From Pseudopontixanthobacter vadosimaris (GTDB taxonomy: Bacteria; Pseudomonadota; Alphaproteobacteria; Sphingomonadales; Sphingomonadaceae), in the NCBI RefSeq assembly GCF_012979275.1, contig NZ_JABASZ010000032.1, forward strand, positions 1 through 64,000: a stretch of 64,000 nt of DNA, in the 5' to 3' direction. Made by a program: the position numbers and the translations under genes. Below the pieces are notes generated by a model. That model ran no database searches and had not been told where the DNA came from. It was given only the letters and a program-made list of their open reading frames with translations. This document shows positions 36,362-44,166 of this stretch, one piece after another (within the stretch, counting starts at the first letter, position 1; the number at the start of each line of letters is the position of its first letter).

Positions 36362-38182
36362 GTGAGCGACAGCAATCCAGGGCCGATTGGCGAGCCGTCC
36401 GGTTTGCCTCGCAGGCAAAAGCCCGGGCTGTTGGCGCAATACCTCCCGATCCTCGAGTGGGGCCGGACCTACAACGGATCGGTCCTGACGAACGATCTCG
36501 TCGCGGCGATCATCGTAACAATTATGCTGATCCCGCAAAGCCTCGCTTATGCGCTGCTGGCGGGGTTGCCGCCGGTCGTGGGCCTTTACGCCTCGATCTT
36601 GCCGCTGGTCGCCTACGCGATCTTCGGCACCAGCCGGACGCTTGCGGTGGGGCCCGTGGCGGTTGTGTCGCTGATGACGGCGAGCGCTGCCGGAGCCGTA
36701 GCGGCGCAGGGGACTGAACTTTATCTCGAGGCGGCAATCACCCTTGCAGCCTTGTCCGGTGTGATGCTGGCCGTGCTCGGATTCCTGTGGATGGGCTTCT
36801 TGGCCAACCTCCTCTCGCACCCCGTCATCAGCGGCTTCATCACCGCCAGCGGCATCCTGATCGCGACGAGCCAGTTGAAGCACATTCTCGGCGTATCGGC
36901 AGGCGGCGACAACTGGCCCGAGATGCTCGGCGGGCTCGCGGCGGCAATCGACACGGTCAATCCGTGGACGCTCGCCATTGGGATTCCAGCGACGTTGTTC
37001 CTCTTCTGGGTCCGAAAGGGCTTGAAGCCGGCCTTGGTCGCGATGGGTCTATCTTCACGAGCCGCCGACATCGCGGCCAAGGCAGGTCCGGTCGTAGCAG
37101 TTGTTGCGACGATCCTTGCCGCCATCGGCCTCAATCTCGAGGATCGCGGTGTGAACCTCGTCGGTGCAATTCCGCAGGGTCTTCCGCCTTTCGCCCTGCC
37201 ATCGACCGATCTGGGTCTAATCGGGCAACTGTGGGTCCCCGCGCTGCTCATTTCGATCATCGGCTTCGTCGAAAGCGTATCGGTTGCGCAGACGCTTGCG
37301 GCTAAACGCCGTCAACGGATTGCACCGAACCAGGAGCTTATCGGCCTTGGCGCATCGAACATCGCCAGTGCCTTTTCCGGGGGCTACCCCGTCACCGGCG
37401 GATTTGCGCGCTCGGTCGTCAACTTCGACGCCGGGGCCGAGACGCCCGCAGCCGGAGCTTACACCGCTGTCGGTATTGCGCTGGCGGGACTGTTCCTGAC
37501 CCCGCTGCTCTACAGCCTGCCCATCGCCACATTGGCTGCAACGATCATCGTCGCGGTTCTCAGCCTCGTCGATCTCAAGACTCCCGGCCAGCTCTGGAAC
37601 TACTCCAAGGCCGACTTCGCCGCGCACATGGCGACGATCGCTATCACGCTGCTTGCGGGCGTCGAGCTGGGTGTGATCGCGGGCGTTGGCGTCGGCCTCC
37701 TTCTCTATCTCTGGCGCGCCAGCCGCCCCCATGCCGCCATCGTCGGCCGCGTCCCCGAGACCGAGCACTTCCGTAATGTCGACCGCCACAAGGTCTTTAC
37801 CGTGCCGCACGTCCTCTCGGTCCGGATCGACGAGAGCCTGACCTACCTCAATGCGCGATGGCTCGAGGAATACGTGTTGGAAGAGGTCGCCGACCGCCCA
37901 GAGGTGCGCCACGTCATCCTGATGTGCAGCGCGGTCAACGAAATCGACGCTTCCGGCCTAGAAAGCCTTGAGGCGATCAATCACCGCATGACCGACGCCG
38001 GGATCGGGCTGCATCTTTCCGAAGTGAAGGGCCCCGTCATGGACCGGCTGAAGCGGACCCACTTCGTTGACGAACTCAACGGGCAGGTCTTCCTGTCGCA
38101 GAACCGCGCATTCCGGGAATTGGCAACGAACGGCGGACCGCCAGCTGAACCAATCCCCGATGCTGCGAGAGGTATGATCTGA
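36362..38182 (+). CDS. SulP-family anion transporter with STAS domain
   Basis: A 606-residue protein starting at GTG 36362, 3 bp after the SQR stop. It has about eleven to twelve transmembrane helices with the SulP signature IMLIPQSLAYALLAGLPPVVGLYASILP. A cytosolic STAS domain follows (about residues 480-580: SVRIDESLTYLNARWLEEYV, SAVNEIDASGLESLEAI). SulP proteins move sulfate, bicarbonate or related anions. Here export of sulfite or sulfate made from sulfide is the plausible role, inferred from context. Confidence 0.92.
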   Translation: MSDSNPGPIGEPSGLPRRQKPGLLAQYLPILEWGRTYNGSVLTNDLVAAIIVTIMLIPQSLAYALLAGLPPVVGLYASILPLVAYAIFGTSRTLAVGPVAVVSLMTASAAGAVAAQGTELYLEAAITLAALSGVMLAVLGFLWMGFLANLLSHPVISGFITASGILIATSQLKHILGVSAGGDNWPEMLGGLAAAIDTVNPWTLAIGIPATLFLFWVRKGLKPALVAMGLSSRAADIAAKAGPVVAVVATILAAIGLNLEDRGVNLVGAIPQGLPPFALPSTDLGLIGQLWVPALLISIIGFVESVSVAQTLAAKRRQRIAPNQELIGLGASNIASAFSGGYPVTGGFARSVVNFDAGAETPAAGAYTAVGIALAGLFLTPLLYSLPIATLAATIIVAVLSLVDLKTPGQLWNYSKADFAAHMATIAITLLAGVELGVIAGVGVGLLLYLWRASRPHAAIVGRVPETEHFRNVDRHKVFTVPHVLSVRIDESLTYLNARWLEEYVLEEVADRPEVRHVILMCSAVNEIDASGLESLEAINHRMTDAGIGLHLSEVKGPVMDRLKRTHFVDELNGQVFLSQNRAFRELATNGGPPAEPIPDAARGMI

Positions 38183-38337
38183 TGCCCACCATTCCTGACA
38201 AAGATGCCCGTTGCAGGGAGATCGCAGCTTTGATCGCGTCGGGAAAAGGCGTTTGCGAGAGCTGCCGCGAAATCGGGATTTCCGAAAAGACCTACTATCG
38301 CTGGCGCAAGGCACGCGCCGAAAAGCAACACGGATAA
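38182..38337 (+). CDS. 51-residue solo HTH protein
   Basis: A small frame starting inside the SulP stop (TGATG), encoding 51 residues: a short N-terminus, AALIASGKGVCESCREIG, then ISEKTYYRWRKARAEKQ. The helix-turn-helix resembles the DNA-binding part of IS3-type OrfA transposases (Transposase_8). No downstream transposase is present; the bd oxidase gene starts 5 bp later, so it is embedded in the operon. It could be a domesticated regulator or a remnant. The two cysteines, CESC, might bind metal or sense thiols. Confidence 0.6.
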   Translation: MPTIPDKDARCREIAALIASGKGVCESCREIGISEKTYYRWRKARAEKQHG

Positions 38338-38341
38338 AGAC

Positions 38342-39796
38342 ATGTTCGAACAGCTCGATGCCCTGCTGCTGGCCCGCATCCAGTTCGCCTTCACGGTAAG
38401 CTTTCACTTCATCTTCCCGGCCTTTTCCATCGGTCTCGCAAGCTATCTGGCAGTGCTCGAGGGTCTGTGGCTCAAGACAGGCAAGGCGATCTATCTCGAT
38501 CTCTTCAAATATTGGCTGAAGATCTTCGCCATCGCCTTCGCAATGGGCGTCGTTTCGGGCATCGTGATGTCCTACCAGTTCGGCACGAATTGGTCGGTTT
38601 TCTCTGATATTGCGGGGCCGGTTATCGGCCCGCTGATGGCCTACGAGGTGCTGACCGCGTTCTTCCTCGAAGCTGGCTTCCTTGGCGTCATGCTCTTCGG
38701 CATGAACAAGGTCGGCAAGAAGCTGCACTTCGCCGCCACGCTCATGGTCGCTGTTGGCACCTTCATCAGCGCCTTCTGGATCCTGTCGGTTAACAGCTGG
38801 ATGCAGACCCCCGTAGGATATGAAATCGGGGCGAACGGGCAATACCTGCCGGGTGAAAGCTGGTGGGACATCGTCTTCAACCCCAGCTTCCCCTATCGCC
38901 TGGTCCATACCGTCATCGCAGCTTACCTCACGACCGCCTTCGTGGTCGGCGGGGTCGGGGCCTGGCACCTTCTCAAGGACCGGACAAACCTGCACGCGCG
39001 CAAGATGTTCTCGATGGCGATGTGGATGGCGGCCATCGTTGCGCCGATCCAGATCTTCGCAGGCGACATGCACGGGCTCAACACCCTCGAACATCAGCCG
39101 CAGAAGGTCATGGCGATGGAAGGCCACTTCGAGAGCCATCCGGATGGTGCACCGCTGATCCTGTTCGGCATTCCGAACAGCGAGGAAAAGCGGGTCGACT
39201 ACGCAATTGAGATACCCAAGGCATCTTCGCTGATCCTAAAGCATGATCTCGACGCGCCGCTCGCCGGTCTGGACACGATCCCGGACGACGAGGAACCGCC
39301 GGTCGGCATCGTTTTCTGGTCATTCCGGATCATGGTCGGGATCGGCTTTGCCATGCTCGGCATCGGAGCGTGGAGCCTGTTCGCTCGCTTCCGCAAGAGG
39401 CTCTACGAATGGCCCATGCTCCATCGCGCAGCCTTGGTCATGGCTCCCAGCGGTTTCGTGGCGGTCATCGCTGGCTGGATCACGACGGAGGTCGGCCGGC
39501 AACCGTATGTGATCTACAATCTCTTGCGCACGGCAGATGCTGCGAGTCCGCTGGATGCCCCCGCCGTCGCCGCGTCATTGCTTGCATTCGTCGTGGTCTA
39601 TTTCGCAGTTTTCGGCGCGGGTGTCTGGTATATCCTGCACCTGATGCACAAGCCACCGCACGCAGGCGAACATGGCGTCAAGCGCGGGGACACCGGGCCG
39701 ATCCGGACTGCTGGCATTACGCCTGGCCCATCCCAGAATCCGGGCGATCCCGACACACTTCCGCGCGATCACGAGGAGGCGACCGATGGACGTTAA
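38342..39796 (+). CDS. cydA: Cytochrome bd-type quinol oxidase subunit I (CIO type)
   Basis: A 484-residue membrane subunit. Haem ligands are recognisable in FTVSFHFIFPAFSIG (His22) and RLVHTVIAAYL (His about 191). The AYEVLTAFFLEAGFLGVMLFG proton-path glutamates are present, and near the C-terminus is TTEVGRQPYVIYNLLRTADA. The Q-loop is short, as in cyanide-insensitive CioA. bd oxidases withstand sulfide that blocks haem-copper oxidases, which explains its place after sqr and sulP. Confidence 0.95.
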   Translation: MFEQLDALLLARIQFAFTVSFHFIFPAFSIGLASYLAVLEGLWLKTGKAIYLDLFKYWLKIFAIAFAMGVVSGIVMSYQFGTNWSVFSDIAGPVIGPLMAYEVLTAFFLEAGFLGVMLFGMNKVGKKLHFAATLMVAVGTFISAFWILSVNSWMQTPVGYEIGANGQYLPGESWWDIVFNPSFPYRLVHTVIAAYLTTAFVVGGVGAWHLLKDRTNLHARKMFSMAMWMAAIVAPIQIFAGDMHGLNTLEHQPQKVMAMEGHFESHPDGAPLILFGIPNSEEKRVDYAIEIPKASSLILKHDLDAPLAGLDTIPDDEEPPVGIVFWSFRIMVGIGFAMLGIGAWSLFARFRKRLYEWPMLHRAALVMAPSGFVAVIAGWITTEVGRQPYVIYNLLRTADAASPLDAPAVAASLLAFVVVYFAVFGAGVWYILHLMHKPPHAGEHGVKRGDTGPIRTAGITPGPSQNPGDPDTLPRDHEEATDGR

Positions 39797-40793
39797 CGTG
39801 GACCTGACGACGATCTGGGCTTTCATCATCGCCTTCGCTGTCTTCGCCTATGTGGTGATGGACGGGTTCGACCTCGGCATCGGCATTCTTTTCCCTACCT
39901 TCGAGGTCGGGCCGGAGCGCGATCGTGCGATGAATTCGATAGCGCCGGTCTGGGATGGCAACGAGACTTGGCTGGTCTTGGGCGGCGGCGGATTGTTCGC
40001 AGCCTTCCCATTGGCTTACGCGGTGATCCTGCCCGCCACTTACCCGCTCATCATCGCCATGCTGTTGGGACTGGTGTTCCGCGGTGTCGCGTTCGAGTAT
40101 CGCTGGCGCGACCCCGGGCACCGCCGATACTGGGACGCGGCCTTCACTGGCGGCTCGCTGGTCGCGGCGATGGCGCAGGGCATGACATTGGGTGCGCTTC
40201 TCCAGGGGATCGAGGTCGTGGATCGATCCTATGCGGGCAGCTGGTTCGACTGGCTCACGCCCTACACGCTGTTGACCGGCCTAGGCACAGTCGCCGGCTA
40301 CGCTCTGCTTGGCGCGACCTGGCTGGTGTGGAAACTGGATGGGGAGAGTCAGCATCATGCCCGAAAGTTGGGCAAGCGGGCGGCATGGGCAACGTTGGTC
40401 TTGATGGGAGGCGTCAGCCTCTACAATGTGTTCCTGAACGCCGAATATGCCGAGCGCTGGTTGACTGCGCCGGAGATCTACTTCGCCGCGCCGGTCCCGA
40501 TCCTCACAGCGGTGATTGCCGTCATGCTGCTGAGGGCTCTTTCAGTGGACCGGCACAGCAAGCCGTTCTGGCTGAGCCTTGCGCTGTTCTTCTTCGGCAT
40601 GGCCGGTCTGGGCGTCACGATGTGGCCCTATGTCGTTCCACCGGGCCTCACGATATGGGACGCCGCCGCGCCCGAACGCAGCCAGATCTTCATGCTGGTT
40701 GGCGTCGCGATCACCATGCCGCTCATCATCGCATACACCGCTTGGGCTTACTGGGTGTTCCGCGGCAAGGTGGCGGATGAGGGATATCACTGA
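39786..40793 (+). CDS. cydB: Cytochrome bd-type quinol oxidase subunit II (CIO type)
   Basis: A 335-residue membrane protein with about nine helices and the CydB pattern FAYVVMDGFDLGIGILFP, NSIAPVWDGNETWLVLGGGGLFAAFP and FRGVAFEYRWR. It supports subunit I structurally. ATG 39786 overlaps the cydA stop by 11 bp, indicating coupled translation, and its own stop overlaps the DUF2474 start. Confidence 0.95.
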   Translation: MDVNVDLTTIWAFIIAFAVFAYVVMDGFDLGIGILFPTFEVGPERDRAMNSIAPVWDGNETWLVLGGGGLFAAFPLAYAVILPATYPLIIAMLLGLVFRGVAFEYRWRDPGHRRYWDAAFTGGSLVAAMAQGMTLGALLQGIEVVDRSYAGSWFDWLTPYTLLTGLGTVAGYALLGATWLVWKLDGESQHHARKLGKRAAWATLVLMGGVSLYNVFLNAEYAERWLTAPEIYFAAPVPILTAVIAVMLLRALSVDRHSKPFWLSLALFFFGMAGLGVTMWPYVVPPGLTIWDAAAPERSQIFMLVGVAITMPLIIAYTAWAYWVFRGKVADEGYH

Positions 40794-40915
40794 TGGACGA
40801 GCCTCAGGATCGCCCACTTTGGCAGCGGCTCGGCTGGATGTTCGTGATCTGGCTCGCCAGCATAACCGTGCTGGGTCTCGTAGCCTCGGTCATCAGGTTC
40901 TGGCTGAAAGCGTAA
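40793..40915 (+). CDS. DUF2474 small bd-oxidase-associated peptide
   Basis: A 40-residue single-helix membrane peptide: DRPLWQRLGWMFVIWLASITVLGLVASVIRFWLK. It sits at the 3' end of cioAB-type operons (DUF2474), playing the part of CydX. It starts at ATG 40793, overlapping the cydB stop by 1 bp. About 200 bp without a gene follow (40916-41112). Confidence 0.85.
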   Translation: MDEPQDRPLWQRLGWMFVIWLASITVLGLVASVIRFWLKA

Positions 40916-41112
40916 TTGACGTTATCAATGCTCAACACAGTTATAGGTATTGGTTAAGTTATGAGGTCATCATCTAAAGGAAAAGGTGTGCCTCTCCGGC
41001 CTCTCTACCCTTCTGTTTGGTTTATCACTTATCGCAATCGATAATTTGAATTGGACAGCGTGCCTGGGTCTCTCTACAAAGGATGCATCGACACGGAACA
41101 AGGAAAATTGAA

Positions 41113-41742
41113 ATGAGCCTTCACATCGGTGACACCGCCCCCGACTTTACCGTCGACACCCAGAATGGCGAAATCAGCCTGCACGATTGGGCTGGCGATA
41201 GCTGGGTATTCTTCTTCAGCCACCCGGCCGACTTCACCCCCGTCTGCACTACGGAGATGGGCCGCACTGCGCAGCTCGCCAGCGAGTTCGACAAGCGCAA
41301 TGTAAAGCCACTCGGCCTCTCGACCGACACTGCCGAAGAACACGCCAAGTGGATCGAAGACGTGAACGACACCCAGAACACGAATCTCGTGTTCCCGATC
41401 GTCGCTGATGCCGATCTCAAGATCGCCAAGCTCTATGACATGATCCATCCGGATCAGAGCGAAACGGCGGCTGTGCGGTCGGTATTCATCATCGATCCGG
41501 ACAAGAAGATTCGGCTCACCATGACCTATCCCATGAGCGTAGGACGGAACTTCGACGAGATCCTGCGCGCGATCGATGCGCTCCAGTTCAGCGACAAGCA
41601 TGGCGTGGCCACTCCCGCCGATTGGCGCGAAGGCAAGGATGCGATCATTCCACCATCGGTTTCCGACGAGGATGCAAAAGCCCGCTTCCCGCAGGGCTTC
41701 ACCACGCTGCGCCCCTATCTGCGCACGGTAAAAATCGATTGA
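41113..41742 (+). CDS. 1-Cys-type peroxiredoxin (Prx6-like)
   Basis: A 209-residue peroxiredoxin with peroxidatic Cys45 in FSHPADFTPVCTTEM and no other cysteine in the protein. TYPMSVGRNFDEILRAIDALQ marks the Prx6 group. It is the second such enzyme in this block, and the two share FSHPADFTPVCTTE. Start MSLHIGD at 41113; the transcript ends at a strong terminator (41768-41802). Confidence 0.92.
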   Translation: MSLHIGDTAPDFTVDTQNGEISLHDWAGDSWVFFFSHPADFTPVCTTEMGRTAQLASEFDKRNVKPLGLSTDTAEEHAKWIEDVNDTQNTNLVFPIVADADLKIAKLYDMIHPDQSETAAVRSVFIIDPDKKIRLTMTYPMSVGRNFDEILRAIDALQFSDKHGVATPADWREGKDAIIPPSVSDEDAKARFPQGFTTLRPYLRTVKID

Positions 41743-41767
41743 GCGTGACGCGCCATCGAATCTTTTG

Positions 41768-41802
41768 AAAGCGGGATCGGTTCGCGCCGGTCCCGCTTTT
41801 TC
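41768..41802 (+). terminator. Intrinsic terminator after the peroxiredoxin
   Basis: AAGCGGGATCGG pairs (one G-T) with CCGGTCCCGCTT around TTCGCG, followed by a run of T. It lies 26 bp after the peroxiredoxin stop. Confidence 0.85.
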
Positions 41803-41819
41803 CTTATGAAGGAGGCACC

Positions 41820-43172
41820 ATGCTGCTCGAGAAAATTAAGACATCCGGACTGTCCCACCTATCCTACCTGATTGGTTCGGGCGGGAAGGCGGCCATCATC
41901 GATCCGCGCCGCGACTGCGAATGCTATGTCGAAATGGCGCGCGCCGAGGGGCTGGAGATCACTCATATCTTCGAAACCCATCGCAACGAGGATCTGGTTT
42001 CGGGGGCGCCCATCCTGAGAGATTTGACCGGCGCGCGCGTCCTGCACGGTCCCAATTCTGTGGGCACGGTCGAATATGCCGAGACGGCTCACCAAGGTGA
42101 TGAGTTTGAGATCGGACAGCTGAAAATTCGGGTGCTGGAGACACCGGGGCACACGGACGATCATCTTGCTTTCGTTCTTCACGACACTGCCTATCCCGAT
42201 GGGCCAGTTGGAGTGTTCACGGGAGACGCGCTGTTCGTTGGCGATGTCGGACGGACGGACTTCTATCCCGAACGCAAACGCGAGGTCGCAGGTCTTCTCT
42301 ACGATTCCCTCCACAAGATTCTCGATCTTGGCGACCAGGTCATTCTATATCCTGCGCATGGAGCGGGTTCCGTCTGCGGGTCGGGAATGGCGGAACGCGA
42401 GTTCTCGACACTCGGCCATGAACGCGCGAACAATCCGCGCCTTCAATTCGAAAGCCGGGATGCGTTCATCGACTTTAAGGTGGAAGAGAACCACTACCAG
42501 CCGCCGTATTTCCGGTTGATGGAGCGCCTTAATCTGGAAGGCGGCGAAGCTGCGCCTCGTGTGATGCGACCCAAGCGCCTGTCGCTGTCCGAATTGGAAA
42601 AGCTTGACGTCGACCACTTGGTCGATGTGCGCGAGCCGCTCGCGTTTGCCTCAGGCCATCTTCGCGGTTCCATGAACCTGCCAGTCGGGATGATCTCGGC
42701 ATTCGCCGGATGGTTCATCCGTGAAGGCGACAATGTCGCTCTTGTCGCTTCCGATGAAGACCAGCTCGAAGCTGCTATGACGCATCTCGTGCGGATCGCA
42801 CTCGACAATATCGAAGGCGGTTATGTCGGCGTCGTGCCTGCCGCTGCCCAAGGCAAGGCGATGCGGACTATCCCGATGATCGGGACCGACGAAGTTGAAC
42901 GGCGACTGGAGAGCGACGAAGGTGACTGGACGCTGCTTGATGTGAGGGATGCGGACGAACGCGCGCAAAACGCGATCGAGGGTTCCGAGCATATCTACGT
43001 GGGTGAACTCAACGAGCAGTATCACGATCTCGATCTGTCACAGCATTACACCCTGATGTGTGCAAGCGGGATGCGGGCCACGGTTGCCGCAGGATGGCTT
43101 GCGAGCCGCGGCTTCGAAAAGCTGGATGTCTATCTCGGCTCCATGGGTGCATGGAAAGCGGCCCATGACTGA
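41820..43172 (+). CDS. Metallo-beta-lactamase/rhodanese fusion protein
   Basis: A 450-residue protein. An N-terminal MBL-fold domain (about 1-240) precedes two rhodanese-like domains. The first (about 258-345, VDHLVDVREPLAFASGHLRG) lacks an active-site Cys. The second (about 352-448) has it in TLMCASGMRATVAAGWL. The MBL metal motif is THRNED rather than HxHxDH, as seen in a CstB-related subgroup. Such fusions oxidise or split persulfides to thiosulfate or sulfite. It follows GAAGGAGG, and the methyltransferase gene overlaps its 3' end by 8 bp. Confidence 0.9.
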   Translation: MLLEKIKTSGLSHLSYLIGSGGKAAIIDPRRDCECYVEMARAEGLEITHIFETHRNEDLVSGAPILRDLTGARVLHGPNSVGTVEYAETAHQGDEFEIGQLKIRVLETPGHTDDHLAFVLHDTAYPDGPVGVFTGDALFVGDVGRTDFYPERKREVAGLLYDSLHKILDLGDQVILYPAHGAGSVCGSGMAEREFSTLGHERANNPRLQFESRDAFIDFKVEENHYQPPYFRLMERLNLEGGEAAPRVMRPKRLSLSELEKLDVDHLVDVREPLAFASGHLRGSMNLPVGMISAFAGWFIREGDNVALVASDEDQLEAAMTHLVRIALDNIEGGYVGVVPAAAQGKAMRTIPMIGTDEVERRLESDEGDWTLLDVRDADERAQNAIEGSEHIYVGELNEQYHDLDLSQHYTLMCASGMRATVAAGWLASRGFEKLDVYLGSMGAWKAAHD

Positions 43173-43785
43173 ACCGAGCCAGGCGGAGTTCTGGAACGAG
43201 CGTTACGCAGCGGACGAGTATCTGTTCGGGACCGCGCCCAACGCTTTTCTGGCGCGCGAGGCGTACCGCCTGACTCCCGGATCGAAAGTCTTGGCTGTCG
43301 CCGATGGCGAGGGGCGCAACAGCGTATTTCTGGCCCAGCATGGCCATCGTGTCGTCGCTACCGACGTTTCAGAAAGGGCGCTCGACAAAGCGAGAGCTCT
43401 TGCAGAGCGGCGAGGGGTCCAAGTCGAATATCGGCAGGCAGATCTGGCCGAATGGGAATGGCCAGCGGAAGCTTTTGACGCGGTGGTCGGCATTTTTGTC
43501 CAGTTTGCTGGTCCCGAACTGCGTTGGGATATCTTCGATGGTGTCCATCGCTCGCTGAAGCCGTGTGGCCTGCTTCTGCTCGAAGGCTATCGCGAGGAGC
43601 AACTGGCCTATGGGACAGGTGGTCCGCCAAATATCGAAAATCTCTATACGGAGGAAGGTTTGCGCCGCGCCTTCTCGGCTTGGGAGATTGAATTGCTCGA
43701 TGCCTACGATGCCGAGATCCAGGAGGGGACCGCCCATTCGGGCAAGTCGGCGTTGATCGACCTGGTCGCGCGGAAGCGTGGTTGA
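43165..43785 (+). CDS. SAM-dependent methyltransferase (TehB/thiol-type)
   Basis: A 206-residue class I methyltransferase. FWNERYAADEYLFGTAPNAFL opens the protein, the SAM loop is VLAVADGEGRNSVFLA, and TDVSERALDKARALAE is motif II. The AFDAVVGIFVQF region and the small size recall TehB-like and thiol methyltransferases. It overlaps the MBL-rhodanese gene by 8 bp, so S-methylation of a sulfur or chalcogen compound is a reasonable inference, but the substrate is not known. Confidence 0.8.
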   Translation: MTEPSQAEFWNERYAADEYLFGTAPNAFLAREAYRLTPGSKVLAVADGEGRNSVFLAQHGHRVVATDVSERALDKARALAERRGVQVEYRQADLAEWEWPAEAFDAVVGIFVQFAGPELRWDIFDGVHRSLKPCGLLLLEGYREEQLAYGTGGPPNIENLYTEEGLRRAFSAWEIELLDAYDAEIQEGTAHSGKSALIDLVARKRG

Positions 43786-44166
43786 CGAATGCCCGGCTAA
43801 GCCCGGGCCCCATAACTAGATTTGTTCTGCGCTCGAGCGGATCCAGAGCCGATTTCCAAATGTCGGATTATCGCGACTCAAACACCAATAGCTGCCGGTC
43901 CGCTTACGGCCCCCTTGCTGTCGGGCAGCTCCTGGGAAAAGCAGTCAGTCGGCAAAGCGCCCTCAATTCGGTCGTAGAAGTTCCGCCACCGATCGCCCGA
44001 AAGCGGACGTCTGCAAAGCTTGTTCGACGTAGCAGCAATGGGGAGCGATCCGGTCAGACACGTTTGGGATCTAAAAATTGGCAAGCTGCCATTTCTATTG
44101 TGCGGTCCTTAGCCGCGCAATCTGCTCCCTAATAGCGACAACCGATAATTAAGCATATTCGGCATA
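43786..44166. other. Gene-poor 381-bp gap with a remnant
   Basis: No convincing gene. A 116-codon plus-strand frame (43782-44132) and a 68-codon minus-strand frame (43878-44084) occur, both with poor codon structure. The stretch 43952-43973 resembles 46809-46830 on the far side of the 835-residue gene (18 of 22 bases), suggesting a decayed repeat. Confidence 0.4.

Noticed and set aside
39796-40793. cydB start at ATG 39672
   Set aside because: The extra 38 codons overlap cydA in another frame and lack membrane-protein character; ATG 39786 gives the normal CydB N-terminus.
43782-44132. 116-codon frame as a gene
   Set aside because: No ribosome site, overlaps the methyltransferase stop, Ser/Arg-rich with no motif; described as a gap with a remnant instead.
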